Source of the DNA: Tetracentron sinense
Lineage: Eukaryota > Streptophyta > Magnoliopsida > Trochodendrales > Trochodendraceae
Reading direction: 5' to 3'
Assembly (NCBI GenBank): GCA_015143295.1
Contig: CM026562.1
Coordinates: forward strand, 14,164,041 to 14,228,040
Length of the DNA stretch: 64,000 nt
Shown here: positions 21,389-32,031 of the stretch, piece after piece
Position numbering within the stretch: position 1 is the first letter of the stretch
How the letters are laid out: each line of letters starts with the position of its first letter
The notes under the pieces: generated by a model
Databases searched by the model: none
Told to the model about the DNA's origin: nothing
What the model saw: only the letters and a program-made list of their open reading frames with translations
Program-made: the position numbers and the translations under genes

Positions 21389-21995
21389 CTATAACTAAAG
21401 TAGTTATAGTTAAAATAGGATTTTATTTAATTAATAATAAGAGTTATTATTAATAAATAACTACTTAAGGGATAAGATCTAGTTGGAGTAGGATTAGGAT
21501 TGGATCATAGTCTATAAATACACCAAGACCAAAACGTAGGGAGATAATATTATCACAATTCTCCCAAAAATTTTCTCTCTCCCTCTCCTCTCTCTCCAAA
21601 CCGTGGGCACCTAGGGATTTTCCCTAGGATTTTCCTGAGCTACAAGGGTGGTCAAAGTTGGGTTTTGCTTTTCTAGGGTTTTGAACCTTAGTATTTTTGG
21701 TGATAGAAGGTCTACACCATTGATCCATCTTCTTCCTCTTGCTTCAATAATTCCAAAGGAGATTCTAAAGCTTCGTGGAGATAGCGAAGAACAAGGGTCG
21801 AGCTTCTAGTATTTTTTCGGAAAAATCTCTACAAAGAGTTCTGACGGTTCGAGTGGATTAAGTTTCACTGGTGAACATCATTCACCGAGGTGATATGACT
21901 AAAACTCTTAGATAGTTTTTTATGCTTTCTATAGTGTTAAGATCTAGGGGATCCAATTTCCGTATAAATTTTTATCCGGATGCCCCTTCATTAAG

Positions 21996-23627
21996 GGATA
22001 CTTTAGAGGTGACTATTCTTGCCTGCCAAACCATCCAGTAATGAACAAGGTAAACATCATGCTATAACAACAATAATCAGAGTGCGGAAACTATAACATA
22101 ATGCAGAAGTGTAAATCAACCTTTTCTTTTCTATATAAGGTAGTCTGTATTTCTAGTTAACATATATACATAACATATCAAGTCAAAGGTGGACATGCCC
22201 ACCCATCAAAATACAAAAGGGAATCTCACAACCACTCCTCTCAATAGTAATCTAGCTATGGCCAAACATCCAGATCCCTATCTTCCTGCGACTGCATAGG
22301 GATAGGTGGCTCCCTCTCCTCTACATACTCTTCCTCAACCCAAGGCTCAGGGTTGAGGGCATCCACGGCACCTACCAATATAAAAGTACGGTTGAGTATG
22401 GAATACTCAGCGAGTACAAGCTACTAGCTAACCACAATAGTAACAATCACACAAAGGCAATAGGATATAATTCTTCACATCAATTTAACAATAATAGATA
22501 TATATATATATATATGACATTCATAGCATTGAAAGTAAAGCAATGTAATAATCTTGACATGCTTGGATGAATGCAAAACCCCGGTAAAACTCGTATTTTG
22601 AAAGTCATGTCTTATTCTTGAAAATAGCATCTCGTACTTCTTTCAAAACTTGTTTGTGAATGTTTGAAACATGTTCTTGTCTTGGTCTTGTTCGTAAGAA
22701 TCACACATGATTGTCTGGTCTTGCTTAGAATCACTTGTCTTGCTTGTTCTTGTCATGTTCTTGACTTGACTTGCTTGTTTCTTGTGAGTCAGAGGTTAGT
22801 ACCCTTAGAGCGACTTGAAAGTCGAGAATGTAAATTCTCTTCAATGAAAATATATACATATAGAAAGGGTACACCAACCTCCTTGACTTGTTTTCTTGTG
22901 AACCAAGTATGACATATCTTGCGATATGCCCTACCCTTGACCGGCCCGATGTCCGGCTTTATCATTCGTTTCGTGAATCACAATTTTTTTTTCATTTATG
23001 GTTTATCATATACATATACTTTAGAAAACCGGTTCATGTATGCATGTGTGAGTGGGTGTGGCATTGTAGCGATCTTGATGACATGCACAACTAAAAGGAA
23101 TCATGTGTCAGTGGCACTTGTGGTGATCATGATAGCATGCGCAACAAAAAGGATTATGCATAGCATTTTCATTCTTAATACAATCTTGCAAGAATTTAGA
23201 CAATATATAAACATTTGATCAATTTATCATTTTTTAAGGAAAATTACATAAAGTCTACTTTCATATTCTTCATTAATTCCATTTAGTTCTCATTTAGGTA
23301 TTTTATCAAACACATGGCGTGCACATTTCATAATCATTCTTCTTAAGTTCTTAGTGCATACGTTTCATCAAACCACATAGGGTGTATTCATTATGTAAGA
23401 AATACCCTTCCATCATTTTCCATCACACACATCACACCACATCCACACGGCATCCAATCGCCCCAACTCCTCGTCCACTCATACATCCCACCATTCATTC
23501 CATTTATTTTGTTCATATTTGGGGAAATTATCATATTTCAAAGGAAATGGAAGAACACAAGATTAACATTATCATTTTCAAGAGAAACCCTAGTTATTGC
23601 TAAGCTAGTTAGTAAGGGTGTACTAAC
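21996..23627 (-). repeat. D 5' LTR, piece 2 of 3
   Basis: From about 22766 it aligns with 1-940 of D's 3' LTR. The left part, absent from the truncated 3' LTR, contains GAGTATGGAATACTC (22395-22409), the homologue of the inverted repeat in A and B, and the decayed small ORF. It is broken at 23623-23627 (CTAAC) by element G. Confidence 0.92.
22256..22378 (-). pseudogene. D-LTR counterpart of the LTR small ORF
   Basis: Read on the minus strand from about 22378 to TAG at 22256-22258. It shares PEPWVEEEYVEEREPP with the A and B ORFs; over the ten-codon core all five codon differences from A are silent. The C-terminal part differs and is longer. The ATG of A and B is lost through a one-base deletion (TTATATTGG in place of TTATGTCGG), so it is either decayed or starts elsewhere. 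Confidence 0.5.
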
Positions 23628-25126
23628 TGAAAAATCAATTCGGTGAACCTCAAATCTAAGGTTTGAGTTGAGAACTCACAAACTCAAGGAGATGGTTAGG
23701 GCTTCCTATAAGTCTATCTACCATTTTTGATGTTTTAACAATTAAGTTACGGGATGATGTACTTTAAGTGCGAAAAATACAAAACCAAGCAAACCACAAC
23801 ACAAGGATTTTTACGTGGAAACCCTTCTGGGAAAAACCACGGGACCTAGTCCAGCCATGAGAATCCACTAAGAAAAAAAAAAGTAAACAAGAACTTACAA
23901 GTCTCGAACTTGACTCCTTAGGACTCGACACTACGATCCTTCAGTTCTTAGTCCTCCACGTCTCGAAAATTCATCATGTACTCACAAGTCCCGTGATCAA
24001 CCGCAGCCGCTCGTACTTCACTTTGTGTCTCGAAAACAGTTCACGATCTTTCGATCGATCTCCGTCAATGACGGCTTCGGATTCCACCGACCAAATCACT
24101 TTACCACGATCCTTCTCGGATCGATCTCCTTTACAAAGGCTCTGGAACACTCCAGCCAGGATGTTCTATCCAGAATGAGTTGATGGTTTTATAAAAATCA
24201 ACACCTAGATGGACTCCTTCAAAGGGCAAGTCCAAACAAGCAAAATTTAAACTTTGGGCTTGCAAACTCTAGGTTGAATGCACTAACAAAGGGAAGGAGA
24301 ACAATAAGATTCCAGAGTTTTTATGAACTCTAGAAGGAGTTAAAAACTCTATCTATACTCTCCCAAAATTGTGCTCCACAAACTAGAAGGGTTCTTACTT
24401 TATAGGGAATCAAAATAGTGTTTTATAAGTTGCTAAAGTTGATTAAAAGAACCAAAATAGGCAAAAAAAGGGATTTGGCAAAATTCCCAAATCAGGGTCG
24501 ACCCTGGGGGTTACTTGGGTCAACCCAACTACCCCACTTGGGTCGACCCAAGTATCCTCCAGGGTCAACCCTCAAATTTTCAAGGTTCTGTTGAATTTTG
24601 CCATACATTTTTTTTGCTCTTCAGGGTCGACCCAAAACGCCCAGGGTCAACCTTGAGGTGAAAAACAATTTTTAAACTTCATTTTTAGCTCTTGCTTCCT
24701 TCACAATATCTGTAGTTCTTTTTGACATGATCGATTTGATATATTATAGAGTAAAATCTGAGCTACGGTTTGGGAGATATGCCACCTACAAGAAACCTTG
24801 GGTTTTTGAAAAATTTCAGATTTTTAACTTGTTTTGCACTGCTTATCTCATCACCTAGGGTCCGTATGGTTAGTGTAGGACACTTACCACCTAAGGCATC
24901 ATATTAGGATTATCCTAAGTCAATTCCCACCTATGGTAGCATGGTATCTAGGTCACTTACTATCCTATGAAGGAAATGATCAATCGAGTCTTTAACGGTC
25001 TTCTTCGGCCGTCAACTTCAATTGTCGTGGATGCTTGAAGGCAGTGACACATTGCACACACCTAGAGACCTAGACTTACTTGTTTTGATACCGGAATAAG
25101 CCGACACAAAAAACATGGACTTTACA
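23628..25126 (-). repeat. 3' LTR of element G
   Basis: On the minus strand it starts TGTAAAGTCC at 25126 and ends ...TTGATTTTTCA at 23628. A TATA-like CCTATAAAG lies near 24398-24412. It contains the GGGTCGACCC cassette. A weak inverted relative of the AAGTTGTAG...TATGGCC block is at 24703-24783 on the plus strand. Confidence 0.92.
24490..24655. repeat. GGGTCGACCC palindrome cassette in G's LTR
   Basis: Repeated CAGGGTCGACCCT, TTGGGTCAACCCAA, TTGGGTCGACCCAA and CAGGGTCAACCCT occur. The second LTR has the same block at about 30085-30235, partly shortened. Multi-copy palindromic CG motifs are, to my knowledge, described for Sirevirus LTRs. Confidence 0.8.
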
Positions 25127-25145
25127 ATCTCCCTCTTTGGCAATT
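25127..25145 (-). promoter_or_regulatory. Polypurine tract of element G
   Basis: The minus strand reads AAAGAGGGAGAT just before the LTR start TGTAAAGTCC. Confidence 0.8.
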
Positions 25146-26895
25146 CCGTGGCAAAACTAAACTGAAGTACATGACTTGACACAAACTCACCCAAACACAT
25201 CAAAATGGTGAATTAGGCATTACATGACTCCAACACTATTACATGACATCAATTGACTCTTCTTAAATTAAGACACTTAAGCTCTTATCAAGTAAAATCA
25301 GTCTGCTGCAACCCTGCACCTGTACATGCTCATAAACAAAACACCCAGTAAAGCATGTATGTAATATAAAGATAAATAGGCATAGGTAATGCAAGGAATG
25401 TACTGAACTTGGGAAAAATAGTACCTTACATTCTCCCCCTTTTTGGCACAATTTCCAAAGGCACTCATGAAGCCAATATCATAAAGTATATACAAATTCA
25501 ACACATATGCAATATCAAGGCAAACACAATATAACCAAGTACATGCAGACATTACGGGGACTAAAGAGCAGGGAACAAAAAAGAATATAAAGCACAAACT
25601 CCCCTCAACTATTCAAGCACAGAACTCTCCCTCAACAACTCAACTTGATCTTCTCCCCCCTAAGATCAAGGACACCACCAAAATCAGGGCACTTAAGCTA
25701 GAAAGGCCCATGACAACCAAAAAGAAAACACATAATAATATTATAAAAAAAATATCATGTGCCACACAAAAATGCATCAAAAGCATTCCAAGCATTAGTA
25801 ATTTAAGATTACAAATCCAATGAAGAACATGATTAGTTAGTCCGACTGAGGATACACATCTAACTAAATCTCACGGAATGCTAAATCATAGCCAATTCAC
25901 TTAGACACATTTAGCGAACAGTTAAAAAGTGAAGCAATATGTGTGTAGTGGTGGTCTGACAAGAGACTAGATCAAGGTTTCTTTCCCTTTCCAAGGATAT
26001 GACATTAACCACTAAGGGGACATAAATCTTAGAAGTCAAACATAGTTTAGATCCAAATATACTGATTTTTTACTTTTAGTGCTCCTGTATCCATTTTATT
26101 TGACTCATTATTTTTCTTTTATTTTTGGTTAAATACCTCCAAGCTTTGTAAGATTTTTTTTTTTGATGTTCTTTATCTGAACATATCTTTTCATGCAATG
26201 ATGGCTTTCACACTATCCAGGTAGGTAGTCTTGGCTATTGGCAATAGGGGCTTTAACTCTAGTGACCCAGATAGATACCTACTGTCCACCTAGGTAGCCA
26301 TTTCATACTATTTGCATCCAATAGTGAATTTCACACTATCCCAGTAGGTAGCCCTTTTCATTACAATAATTTTTTTAATCATGGAGGATACACAAAATGT
26401 GGATGACTAACAAATATGGTCATTCTAGATTGGTCATCCAAGGTCACACTATTGGGATAAGTCAAACACCTACAGATTGGAAAATAGACCTCTCAACAGA
26501 ATCAGTCAGAGTGCATGTGAAATTCGTAAAGCATACACACATGAATAAGTCTCTAACTGTCAAGATAAAACTGGTCTAATTTTCAGCCTAACCAAGAGAC
26601 TATAAAGGTGATATATCCTCAATCAACAACAAACTCATGTTCAACCCTAGAAAAGTATAGAAATAAAGATCATACAAGGAATGCAGATCATGCAAGTCAA
26701 ACAAGGGCAACATGACAAAACTCATTTTGGATTTTATGGTTTTTCAATGTTTTTGGATTTTTCAAAATAAGAAAATAGAAAAACATACCGAAGCAAATTA
26801 ACACTAGTAAAAAGAAAAAAAATACTAGTATACACAAATAGCACAACACTAGAAAAAGATAAAACACTAATAGCACACCCTAGGCTATGACAGGC
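25146..26895 (-). other. 3' noncoding region of element G
   Basis: About 1.75 kb without coding sequence. At 26190-26370 a module of the type GATAGTGTGAAAGYCAYTATTGGATG plus GGCTACCTA (minus strand) occurs three times. The same three-copy module is present in K's 3' region (49180-49330). Further matches to K extend on both sides, for example CACATGCACTCTGACT. No second gene such as an env-like ORF could be recognised. Confidence 0.75.
26190..26370 (-). repeat. Triplicated 3'-region module of G
   Basis: Three degenerate copies of a unit reading (minus strand) ATAGTGTGAAA followed by TCACTATTGG or CATCATTGC, alternating with GGCTACCTA. Kept in the divergent element K. Confidence 0.65.
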
Positions 26896-26899
26896 ACGG

Positions 26900-29165
26900 G
26901 CTAAGTAAAGCTTTTCAGGTCTTCCTTTCTCACCCAAACGGTTTTAGAAGTTTGATTGACCCTTTGGTCTCTAACTGTTTCAGTTGAGATAGGTATGACC
27001 TTTTGCCTCTTCCTCCTATTCCTTCTTTTCCAGGATTGAGTCCTAAAATTATGGCGGGCATTATGGTTCCCCCGGTTACCTCCTCTATATCTGGCATGAG
27101 GAGTGTCATAACCATGCCACTGTCTAGAGTTGTGAGTAATTTTCATCACATCTTCACACAAACTCCTAGACTTCTCCACTAGGACCATAACTCTCTTTTG
27201 AAGATTCCCATTAAAGTTGTTGTGGTTCTCAAAATCATGATTAGACATTCTTCGAAGTTTAGGACATTGAGACTTAATATGACCCTTCACTCTACATCTA
27301 TGACATGTAGGAATGAATTTCTAAGTAGAAGGGTTTTTCCCTTTAGTAGGAGGGTGCCTTTTAGCACTGGCTCAGTGTTCAAGGTGGATGGAGTTTCCTT
27401 CACATCTCCACACCTCTGATTTTACTCAAGATCAACCAACTTGATTTCAAGACTTGTCTTTTCATCAAGACAAGCATGTAAATTAGATTCAAGTAGCTGA
27501 GTCTTGGCAAGGAGGGAAGCCTTCTCTTCCTCAAGTTGTGACACAAGAGCTTTCAACCCTGAAGCCACTTGGTCTAAGGCATCTTTTTCAATTTCAATAG
27601 ATTTGATCTTTTTGGACATGGAAAATTGAACCTTTTTCAACTTTAGGCATTCCTGAAATAGTTTATCATAGGCTACCTCAAGGTCTCCCTCATAATCTGA
27701 GTCATTCTGACTCTCATCATCCTCCTCACCATCACTACGGTGTTGGTTACTCACAGTATTTGAAGAAGATTTCTCAATCCTAGATAAGGATGCAGTGAAG
27801 GTCACATAACCCCTAGTCTCCTCACAAGAAGAACTATCTGATTCCTCAAATTCAGATTCATTGTCATCTCTTGCCTTGCCCTTAAATCTTTTCTTATTAG
27901 AGCATTTAGCGGCAATATGGTCATAGTCTTGGCATTCATAGCATTCAACACCTTGTACCCTGCCTGCTCAATTTCACCTCCCCTTATTATCCTGTCTTTT
28001 GGCTAGTAAAGACAAATGTGGGTTGAAAGAAAATCAAAGCTTCATCCTTTCATTCGGAAAGAAGCGGCAAGAGAAGGACCAGTCCTTCACTCTATTAAAT
28101 AAAGTGAAAAAGCCGATTAGGTTACCACTTGAGGGCTTGCTATTCCTGGCCTTTCGAGCTGTCTTGACTTACGTGGCAAGCAAGGGTTAGAGCCTAGCTT
28201 TCAACTCAGACTAGCTTTCCCAAGTGCACAACAAGGCTAGCGGCCCCAAAGAAGAGCTAAACTAAACAACTTGTATGCCCCCGTCGAATCGCTGATTTCT
28301 TATCCACACTTTTAAAATGTTTCTTATTTTCAAAGTGCTTGGACTTGGGCTTTTCAAAAGATTTTTGTCCTTTCAGATTAAATCTCTTATTAAGTTTCAA
28401 AAATTTTCTGAATTTTTTTTGCAAATAAAGCCAACTCTTCTTCTTCATCCTTAGAGTCACTATCTGAACCATCTATGGATTCCTTGACGGATTTCAAGGC
28501 AATAGATTTTGGTTTCTTAGATGGGTTCAAATTTAACTCATAGGTTTGGAGTGAACCAACCAACTCTTCGATTTTGAGAGTATTAACATTTTTGCTCTCT
28601 TCGATGATGGTAACCTTTGATCGAAATCTCTCAGGTAGAGATCTCAAATTTTTTTTAATAATTTTGGACTCAGGAATTCTTTCCCCTAGATTGAAACTGG
28701 AATTGAATTTGTCACTCAGATTAACATCAAAACTGTCAAAAGTTTCATTATCATCCATCATCAACTTTTCAAACTTAGATGTCAGCAATTGAAGTTTGGA
28801 GATCTTAATAGTTGTAGTCCCTTCATGGGTAATTTGAAGAATGTCCCATGCCTCCTTTGAAATGTCACACTTAGAAATACATTGAAATTCTTCGAGTGTG
28901 ACAGCGGCGAAGATTGCATTTAGATCCTCCATCTGCAACTTTCAAGTTCTACATTGGTCAATTTAGAAGAAGATTTAGGAATGGTCTGGTCATTTATGGT
29001 CTTTGTTGGATGGGTCCAACTTTGTTCAATGGAGAACCATACTCTCTCATCTAATGATTTTAGAAATGCTCTCATTCGAGCTTTCCAATAGGCATAATTA
29101 TTCCCATCAAATAATGAGAGGACAAGAGATGAATCCTCCCTCTCTTTGGAGATTAATATTCACCG
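26900..29165 (-). pseudogene. gag: Element G gag (Sirevirus type)
   Basis: The N-terminal part (about 29150-28940; SLFDGNNYAYWKARMRAF) is in a different frame from the main UBN2-type capsid segment (28938-28390; CDISKEAWDILQITHEG, RSLPERFRSKV, ELVGSLQTYELNL), so a frameshift lies near 28935. Then come a Lys-rich stretch, a first knuckle-like segment near 27910-27945 (CYECQDYDHIAAKC), a coiled-coil-like acidic region (27422-27805) and a second knuckle remnant (GHIKSQCPKLRR, near 27260-27290). The last part ends KTVWVRKEDLKSF and stops at about 26900. A foreign piece of about 280 bp interrupts it at 28003-28283. Gag would form the particle; this copy is broken. Confidence 0.82.
28003..28283. 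other. Foreign segment of about 280 bp inside G's gag
   Basis: Gag sequence on both sides is recognisable (KSVDKKS before, knuckle after), but this stretch does not translate as Gag on either strand and its base composition is more even than its surroundings. On the plus strand it is open over 63 codons (27999-28190). The style resembles plant organellar intergenic DNA, but I cannot confirm a source. Edges are approximate. Confidence 0.45.
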
Positions 29166-29204
29166 AATATAGAATGAGATCGCACTAAGAAATTAGTTAA
29201 CCTA

Positions 29205-29216
29205 GCTCTGATACCA
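29205..29216 (-). promoter_or_regulatory. Primer binding site of element G
   Basis: The minus strand reads TGGTATCAGAGC, two bases inside the 5' LTR end; complementary to initiator-methionine tRNA. Confidence 0.9.
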
Positions 29217-29218
29217 AT

Positions 29219-30700
29219 TAAAAAATCAATTTGATGAACCTCAAATCTAAGGTTTGAGTTGAGAACTCACAAAGTCAAGGGGATGGTTAGGGCTTCCTAT
29301 AAGTCTATCTACCATTTTTGATATTTTAACAATTACGTTATAAATTACAGGATGATGTACTTTAAGTGCAGAAAATAGAAAACCAAACAAACCACAACAC
29401 AAAGATTTTTACGTAGAAACCCTTCCAGGAAAAACCACGGGACCTAGTCCAACCATGAGAATCCACTAAGAAAAAGTAAACAAGAACTTACAAGACTCGA
29501 ACTTGAGTCCTTCGGACTCGACACTACGATCCTTCAGTTCTTAGTCCTCCACGCCTCAAAAATTCATCACATACTCACAAGTCCTGTGATCAACCACAGC
29601 TACTTGTACTTCTCTTTGTGTCTCGAAAACAGTCCACGATCTTCCGATCGATCTCCGTCAATGACGACATCGGATTCCACCGATCAAATCACTTTACCAC
29701 GATCCTTCTCAGATCGATCTCCTTCACAAAGGCTCTAGAACACTCCGACCAGGATGTTCTATCCAGAATGGGTTGATGGTTTTATAAAAATCAACACCTA
29801 GATGGACTTCTTCAAAGGACAAGTTCAAACAAGCAAAATTGGAACTTTGGGCTTGCAAACTCTAGGTTGAATGCACTAACAAAGGGAAGGAGAACAATAA
29901 GATTCTAGAGTTTTTATGAACTCTAGAAGGTGTTAAAAACCCTCTCTATACTCCTCCAAAGTTGTGCTCCACGAACTATAAGGGTTCTTACTTTATAGGG
30001 AATCAAAACAGTGTTTTAGAAGTTGCTAAAGTTGATTAAAAGAACCAAAATAGGCAAAAAAAAGGGATTTGGAAAAATTCCCATATCAGGGTCGACCCTA
30101 GGGGTTACTTGGGTTGACCCAACTACCCCACTTGGGTCAACTCAAGTACCCTTCAGGGTCGACCCTCAAATTTTCAAGGTTTTGTTGAATTTTGCCATAC
30201 ATTTTTTTGGCTCTTCAGGGTCGACCCTGAGGTGAAAAAAAAATTTAAAACTTCATTTTTAGCTCTTGCTCCCTTCACAAAAGTTATAGCTCTTTTCGAC
30301 ACAATCGATTTGATATATTATAGAGCAAAATCTGAGCTATGGTTTGGGTGATAAGCCACCTACAAGCAACCTTGGTTTTTTAAAAAATTTCAGATTTTTA
30401 ATTTGTTTTGCACTGCTTATCTCATCACCTAGGGTCCGTATTGTTAGTGTAGGACACTTATCACCTAAGGCATCATATTAGGATTATTCTAAGTCAATTC
30501 CCACCTATGGTAGCATGGTATCTAGGTCACTTACCATCCTATGAAGGAAATGATCAACCGAGTCTTCAACGGTCTTCTTCGGTCTTCAACTTCACTTGTC
30601 GTGGATGCTTGAAGGCAATAACAGACGACACACACCTAGACACCTAGACTTACTTGTTTTGATACCGGAATAAACCAAGACAAAAAACATAGACTTTACA
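29219..30700 (-). repeat. 5' LTR of element G
   Basis: Colinear with 23628-25126. The end base pair at 29219 reads TA instead of TG. It contains the shortened GGGTCGACCC cassette and the same weak TATAG...GGTTTGGG block at 30281-30360. Confidence 0.92.
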
Positions 30701-30705
30701 CTAAC

Positions 30706-31412
30706 CATGAGGAGTTACTCCTCTTTGAGGAAAATCTTACTTGATGGAGGAAGATCTTTGTTTGAAGTGTAATCCCAAACTTAACTTGAGTTTCACTCCT
30801 TCAATCCAAACCCTTCTTGAGTAAACCCTAACACTTTCCTTCCTCTCTTTCTTCTCTCTCTAATACAAGCTTGAGGGTTTATGAAACCCTCAACCCATGG
30901 ATTTGGGTTATATAGAAAAAGGGGTAGTCAAATGACCATCCTACCCTTAATGAAAATATGCAAAACGCGAAAGACCAATCGATCGGCGGCCTACCGAGCA
31001 ATCGGTGTTTTTGACCGAGCGATTGGTTGAAAACACTCTCTTTGAAATTTTTTCCCATACAAATTTTTTGACCAATCAATAGATACCAATTGCTCAGTTT
31101 TGGACCGAGCGATTGCTACTGGGACCGAGCGATCAGTGCTCTGCAAATTTTGACACTGAGTCCATTTTTCACTCATTTCCACTACTTGGACTTATCTCAC
31201 TTCTATTCTAACTCTTTTTCCCTTTTTTTTTTCACCCTCATAATTTAGGGAAAACATCCCTAAGAGATTTACTACTCTAATACATCATCTTAATCATTAA
31301 TTAATGCTACACAAGATTTCAAACTTCTCATTTCATAGAAAAGGGAAGATTACAAAGGTCTAAAGCCTTGATACTAGTTCCAATACATGGACGAAAGTTT
31401 CGGGGCTCTACA
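30706..31412 (-). repeat. D 5' LTR, piece 3 of 3 (LTR start)
   Basis: Colinear with 945-1597 of the 3' LTR, ending ...GGGGCTCTACA on the plus strand. It contains the GATCG cassette (about 30975-31140) and a TATATAG motif near 30910. Confidence 0.93.
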
Positions 31413-32016
31413 AGTGGAATCCTTGTTGAGCATACACACACTTCTTCTAATATAGCATACATAACCCAACGAGCCCGTACTTAGTCCGGTGTGTTGGACA
31501 TTGACGATTGGCTACATCAAAGCTATATAGGCAAATACTAGAGAAGATGTCGACCTCTCAAGTTAAGGACAATTTGTCAAATGGACTACCCTAAATATAA
31601 AAACAATATATTTCTAAGGGTATCCACTGAGCGATCCAGTTGCAATATAAGTACTTATTACTTATATCCACATCTTAGTCAAGAGACCCTTCTCTCAGTG
31701 ATTGAGATTCATCATTCCATCATATGGAACTAATAATGTGTAAGTTAGTAGAAATACATTGTCCAGATGTATCCTGAATAACTTAGAACAATATTAGGTT
31801 TACAAGGAACCGGAAAACCATATCACTTTAACAATTAGTCGATAACTAATTAGATGGTTTTCCTACAATGTTACCTAAGGGACAAAGTAGTCTCATCCAA
31901 TGAGATACTTTTAATAACCCAATGTAGAAGACAATGTGTGAATGTAAAATATTCTTTTATTGATTATGTAGATTAATACAATTTGGAATGGCTTTTGTGG
32001 GCATTTATGTCTAACA
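31413..32016 (-). repeat. 3' LTR of element E, 604-bp part
   Basis: Colinear with 38870-39477; starts TGTTAGAC on the minus strand at 32016. It stops exactly at the end of element D. Confidence 0.93.
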
Positions 32017-32031
32017 ATCTCCCACTTGCAC
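32017..32031 (-). promoter_or_regulatory. Polypurine tract of element E
   Basis: The minus strand reads GTGGGAGAT before the LTR start. It is immediately downstream of the pol stop codon at 32032-32034. Confidence 0.75.

Larger units (their letters stand above)
6669..21990 (+). mobile_element. Element C: solo LTR of the F/H copia family, split by element A
   Basis: The LTR runs from TGTTAGACATGATG at 6669 to 8298 and resumes at 21389-21990, ending ...CCCCTTCA; the pieces sum to about 2.23 kb. It matches, in opposite orientation, the 5' LTRs of F (46385-48558) and H (59451-61678). It is flanked by TTAAG at 6664-6668 and 21991-21995, and no internal region accompanies it, which is the signature of LTR-LTR recombination to a solo LTR. 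A TATA box (TCTATAAATA, 21511-21520) lies in the right part. No coding content. Confidence 0.92.
23628..30700 (-). mobile_element. Element G: gag-only Sirevirus-like LTR retrotransposon
   Basis: TG at 23628 to CA at 30700, flanked by CTAAC at 23623-23627 and 30701-30705; removing it restores D's LTR. The two LTRs are 1.48-1.50 kb (23628-25126 and 29219-30700). There is a tRNA-iMet primer site and polypurine tract, both on the minus strand. The 4.1-kb interior holds a Sirevirus-type gag and a long 3' noncoding region. No protease, integrase, RT or RNase H is present, and the junction where pol should begin is clean (VWVRKEDLKSF then stop). It is therefore non-autonomous and would need proteins in trans. 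Confidence 0.9.
1..31412 (-). mobile_element. Element D: Tekay-like Ty3/gypsy chromovirus, interrupted by two nested insertions
   Basis: This minus-strand element has its 3' LTR at the left (cut by the window edge), then pol, gag, primer binding site, and a 5' LTR that is split in three (6636-6668, 21996-23627, 30706-31412). The pieces join into one LTR of about 2.37 kb that aligns with 1-1597 where both exist. Domain order is gag-protease-RT-RNase H-integrase-chromodomain, and the integrase C-terminus has the DPSHVI...LDR.DQVLRN pattern of Tekay/Del chromoviruses. The right end lies inside the 3' LTR of copia element E, so AGTGG at 31413-31417 should be one half of the target-site duplication; the other half lies outside the window. 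Several catalytic residues are mutated, so D is dead. Confidence 0.9.

Noticed and set aside
29205..29216. tRNA gene fragments
   Set aside because: The GCTCTGATACCA matches are only 12-15 bp and are primer binding sites beside LTR ends, not tRNA genes.
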